Below, in pieces: positions 5,611 to 7,015 of a stretch of DNA of 7,015 nt. How positions within the stretch are numbered: position 1 is the stretch's first letter; the number at the start of each line of letters is the position of its first letter. Source of the stretch: an uncultured Megasphaera sp. (GTDB lineage: Bacteria > Bacillota > Negativicutes > Veillonellales > Megasphaeraceae); the NCBI RefSeq assembly GCF_958350005.1, contig NZ_CATWFF010000110.1:1-7015 (forward strand), written 5' to 3'. Position numbers and translations under genes: made by a program. Below the pieces are notes generated by a model. It worked only from the letters and a program-made list of their open reading frames with translations. It was not told the origin of the DNA and did not search any database.

Positions 5611-6906
5611 ATGATACTGAAAGATATTACTATCGAACAGGTTATTGGCAGAGAAATTATCGACTCCCGGGGCAACCCTACGGTAGGCGTTGACGTCGTT
5701 CTGAGCAATGGCGTTGTAGGCCATGGCGCATCGCCCAGCGGCGCTTCGACGGGGCAGTTTGAAGCATTGGAACTGCGCGACGGCGATGCATCGCGGTTTG
5801 GCGGCAAAGGCGTTTCCAAAGCTGTAGCCAATGTAAACGGCCCGATCTGCGAAGCTCTGAAAGGCGTAAGCCCCTTCGATATTTACGCTGTCGATAAGAT
5901 CATGATAGACCTGGATGGCACAACCGATAAATCCAAACTGGGCGCCAATGCCATTCTGGCCGTATCCATTGCCTGCTCCAAAGCAGCTGCAGAAGCCCTG
6001 CACATTCCGCTGTACCGGTATTTTGGCGGCGTAAACGGCAATCGCCTGCCTGTACCGATGATGAATATCCTGAACGGCGGCGCTCATGCAGCCAATACGG
6101 TAGACGTACAGGAATTCATGATTATGCCTGTTGGCGCACCGACTTTCCGCGAAGGCCTGCGGTGGTGCACGGAAGTATTCCATGCCCTGGCTTCCCTGCT
6201 CAAAGCCAAGGGACTGGCTACGTCTGTCGGCGATGAAGGCGGCTTTGCTCCCAATCTGGGCAGTGATGAAGAAGCCATTCAGTATATCCTCAGTGCTGTT
6301 GAAAAAGCAGGCTACAAACCGGGAACGGATTTCGTCCTCGCTCTCGATGCAGCAGCCAGCGAATGGAAAGGCGAAAAAGCCGGCACCTATGTGCAGCCGA
6401 AATGCGGCAAATCCTTTACGTCGGAAGAACTGGTGGCTCACTGGAAGCACCTCGTCGAAACATATCCCATTTACTCCATCGAAGACGGCCTGGATGAAGA
6501 AGACTGGGAAGGCTGGAAGAAGATGACGCAGGAACTGGGCCAGTCCGTACAGCTCGTCGGCGACGACTTATTCGTTACCAACACGCAGCGCCTGGCCAAA
6601 GGCATTGCCAATGGCTGCGGTAACGCCATCCTGATTAAGCTCAACCAGATCGGCACAGTCTCGGAAACGCTGGAAGCCATTAAAATGGCCCATAAAGCTG
6701 GCTACAATGCCGTCGTATCCCACCGTTCCGGTGAAACGGAAGATACGTCCATTGCCGATTTGGCTGTAGCACTGAATGCAGGTCAGATCAAGACAGGCGC
6801 ACCAAACCGCAGCGAACGGGTTGCCAAATACAACCGCCTCCTGGTTATTGAAGAAGAACTGGGCAGCGCTGCCGTATACCCCGGCATGAAAACCTTCGGG
6901 AAATAA
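5611..6906 (+). CDS. eno: Enolase (phosphopyruvate hydratase)
   Basis: Enolase interconverts 2-phosphoglycerate and phosphoenolpyruvate in glycolysis and gluconeogenesis; it is cytoplasmic and needs Mg2+. The 431-residue length is normal. The expected active-site residues are all visible: the mobile loop SGASTGQFEALELRDG (43-58), His159 and Glu168 (NGGAHA to QEFMIMP), the general acid/base Glu209 in VGDEGGFAPN, metal ligands Asp246 (ALDAAASEW), Glu291 (SIEDGLDEEDW) and Asp318 (VGDDLFVTN), catalytic Lys343 (LIKLNQIGT), His371-Arg372-Ser373 (SHRSGETEDT) and Lys394 (IKTGAPNRSER). The start at 5611 follows AAAGGAG, though 11 bases is a slightly long spacing. The gene is flanked by its own promoter and a strong terminator, so it is probably monocistronic. 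Nothing suggests loss of function or transfer. Confidence 0.98.
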   Translation: MILKDITIEQVIGREIIDSRGNPTVGVDVVLSNGVVGHGASPSGASTGQFEALELRDGDASRFGGKGVSKAVANVNGPICEALKGVSPFDIYAVDKIMIDLDGTTDKSKLGANAILAVSIACSKAAAEALHIPLYRYFGGVNGNRLPVPMMNILNGGAHAANTVDVQEFMIMPVGAPTFREGLRWCTEVFHALASLLKAKGLATSVGDEGGFAPNLGSDEEAIQYILSAVEKAGYKPGTDFVLALDAAASEWKGEKAGTYVQPKCGKSFTSEELVAHWKHLVETYPIYSIEDGLDEEDWEGWKKMTQELGQSVQLVGDDLFVTNTQRLAKGIANGCGNAILIKLNQIGTVSETLEAIKMAHKAGYNAVVSHRSGETEDTSIADLAVALNAGQIKTGAPNRSERVAKYNRLLVIEEELGSAAVYPGMKTFGK

Positions 6907-6930
6907 AAGAGAATACATGAGATGAATACG

Positions 6931-6966
6931 AAATCGGGCTGTCCCAGTGGGATGGCCCGGTTTTTT
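6931..6966 (+). terminator. Intrinsic terminator of eno
   Basis: AATCGGGC (6932-6939) pairs with GCCCGGTT (6955-6962), with one G-T wobble. An inner stem TCCC/GGGA (6942-6945 with 6949-6952) follows a small mismatch, and TTTTTT (6961-6966) comes directly after. It starts about 25 bases after the eno stop. Confidence 0.9.
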
Positions 6967-6978
6967 GCTGGGGGAGTC

Positions 6979-7008
6979 TTGCACAGCAGATAAAATATGT
7001 GCTATTAT
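6979..7008 (+). promoter_or_regulatory. Promoter for a gene beyond the window
   Basis: TTGCAC (6979-6984, four of six consensus bases) and TATTAT (7003-7008) are 18 bases apart, and TGC directly before the -10 makes it an extended -10. It lies just after the eno terminator and points rightwards. The gene it serves is not in the window. Confidence 0.6.
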
Positions 7009-7015
7009 ATAGCAT

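Noticed and set aside
5503..6450. 315-codon minus-strand frame opposite eno
   Set aside because: It mirrors the codon pattern of enolase and its product is composition-biased with no family motif.

Overview
The window looks like chromosomal DNA of an anaerobic, outer-membrane-bearing Firmicute of the Negativicutes (Megasphaera/Dialister/Veillonella type). This rests on overall protein style, moderate GC content, strong AAAGGAG/GGAGG ribosome binding sites and a Clostridia-type CsoR sequence. The genus is an inference from general likeness, not a match I could run. All real genes lie on the + strand; no RNA gene, insertion sequence, CRISPR array or phage gene is visible. The longest gene-free stretch is about 160 bases (5449-5610).

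Region 1 (1-2690): the last 25 codons of an unidentified gene overlap the start of a complete metNIQ-type ABC importer (ATPase, permease, lipoprotein). Upstream tail, metN and metI are translationally coupled by 8- and 4-base overlaps. A strong intrinsic terminator follows metQ. The binding protein has lost some residues usual for methionine binding, so the exact substrate is less certain than the transporter family.

Region 2 (2691-3758): behind its own promoter sits the most unusual gene. It encodes a class I SAM-dependent methyltransferase fused in frame, through a histidine-rich linker, to a complete CsoR/RcnR-family metal-sensing repressor domain. The repressor half keeps a His-Cys-His-Cys ligand set at the exact spacing known for the family. 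An in-frame ATG with a Shine-Dalgarno-like sequence could also release a free repressor of normal size.

Region 3 (3759-5448): an extended -10 promoter leads into a probable two-gene operon. The first gene is a divergent macro-domain protein, with catalytic Asn replaced, an altered phosphate loop and a ~100-residue C-terminal extension. The second is a CpXC zinc-ribbon-type protein with a ~135-residue unassigned tail.

Region 4 (5449-7015): the glycolytic enolase gene has its own promoter, a ~80-base leader and a strong terminator. A good extended -10 promoter at the window's end points to another gene just outside.

The genes do not form one pathway. A possible thread is that imported methionine feeds SAM, which the methyltransferase-repressor fusion would consume, but a terminator and a separate promoter lie between them. 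The fusion is the best candidate for a previously undescribed system: a protein that could couple metal sensing to methyl transfer.
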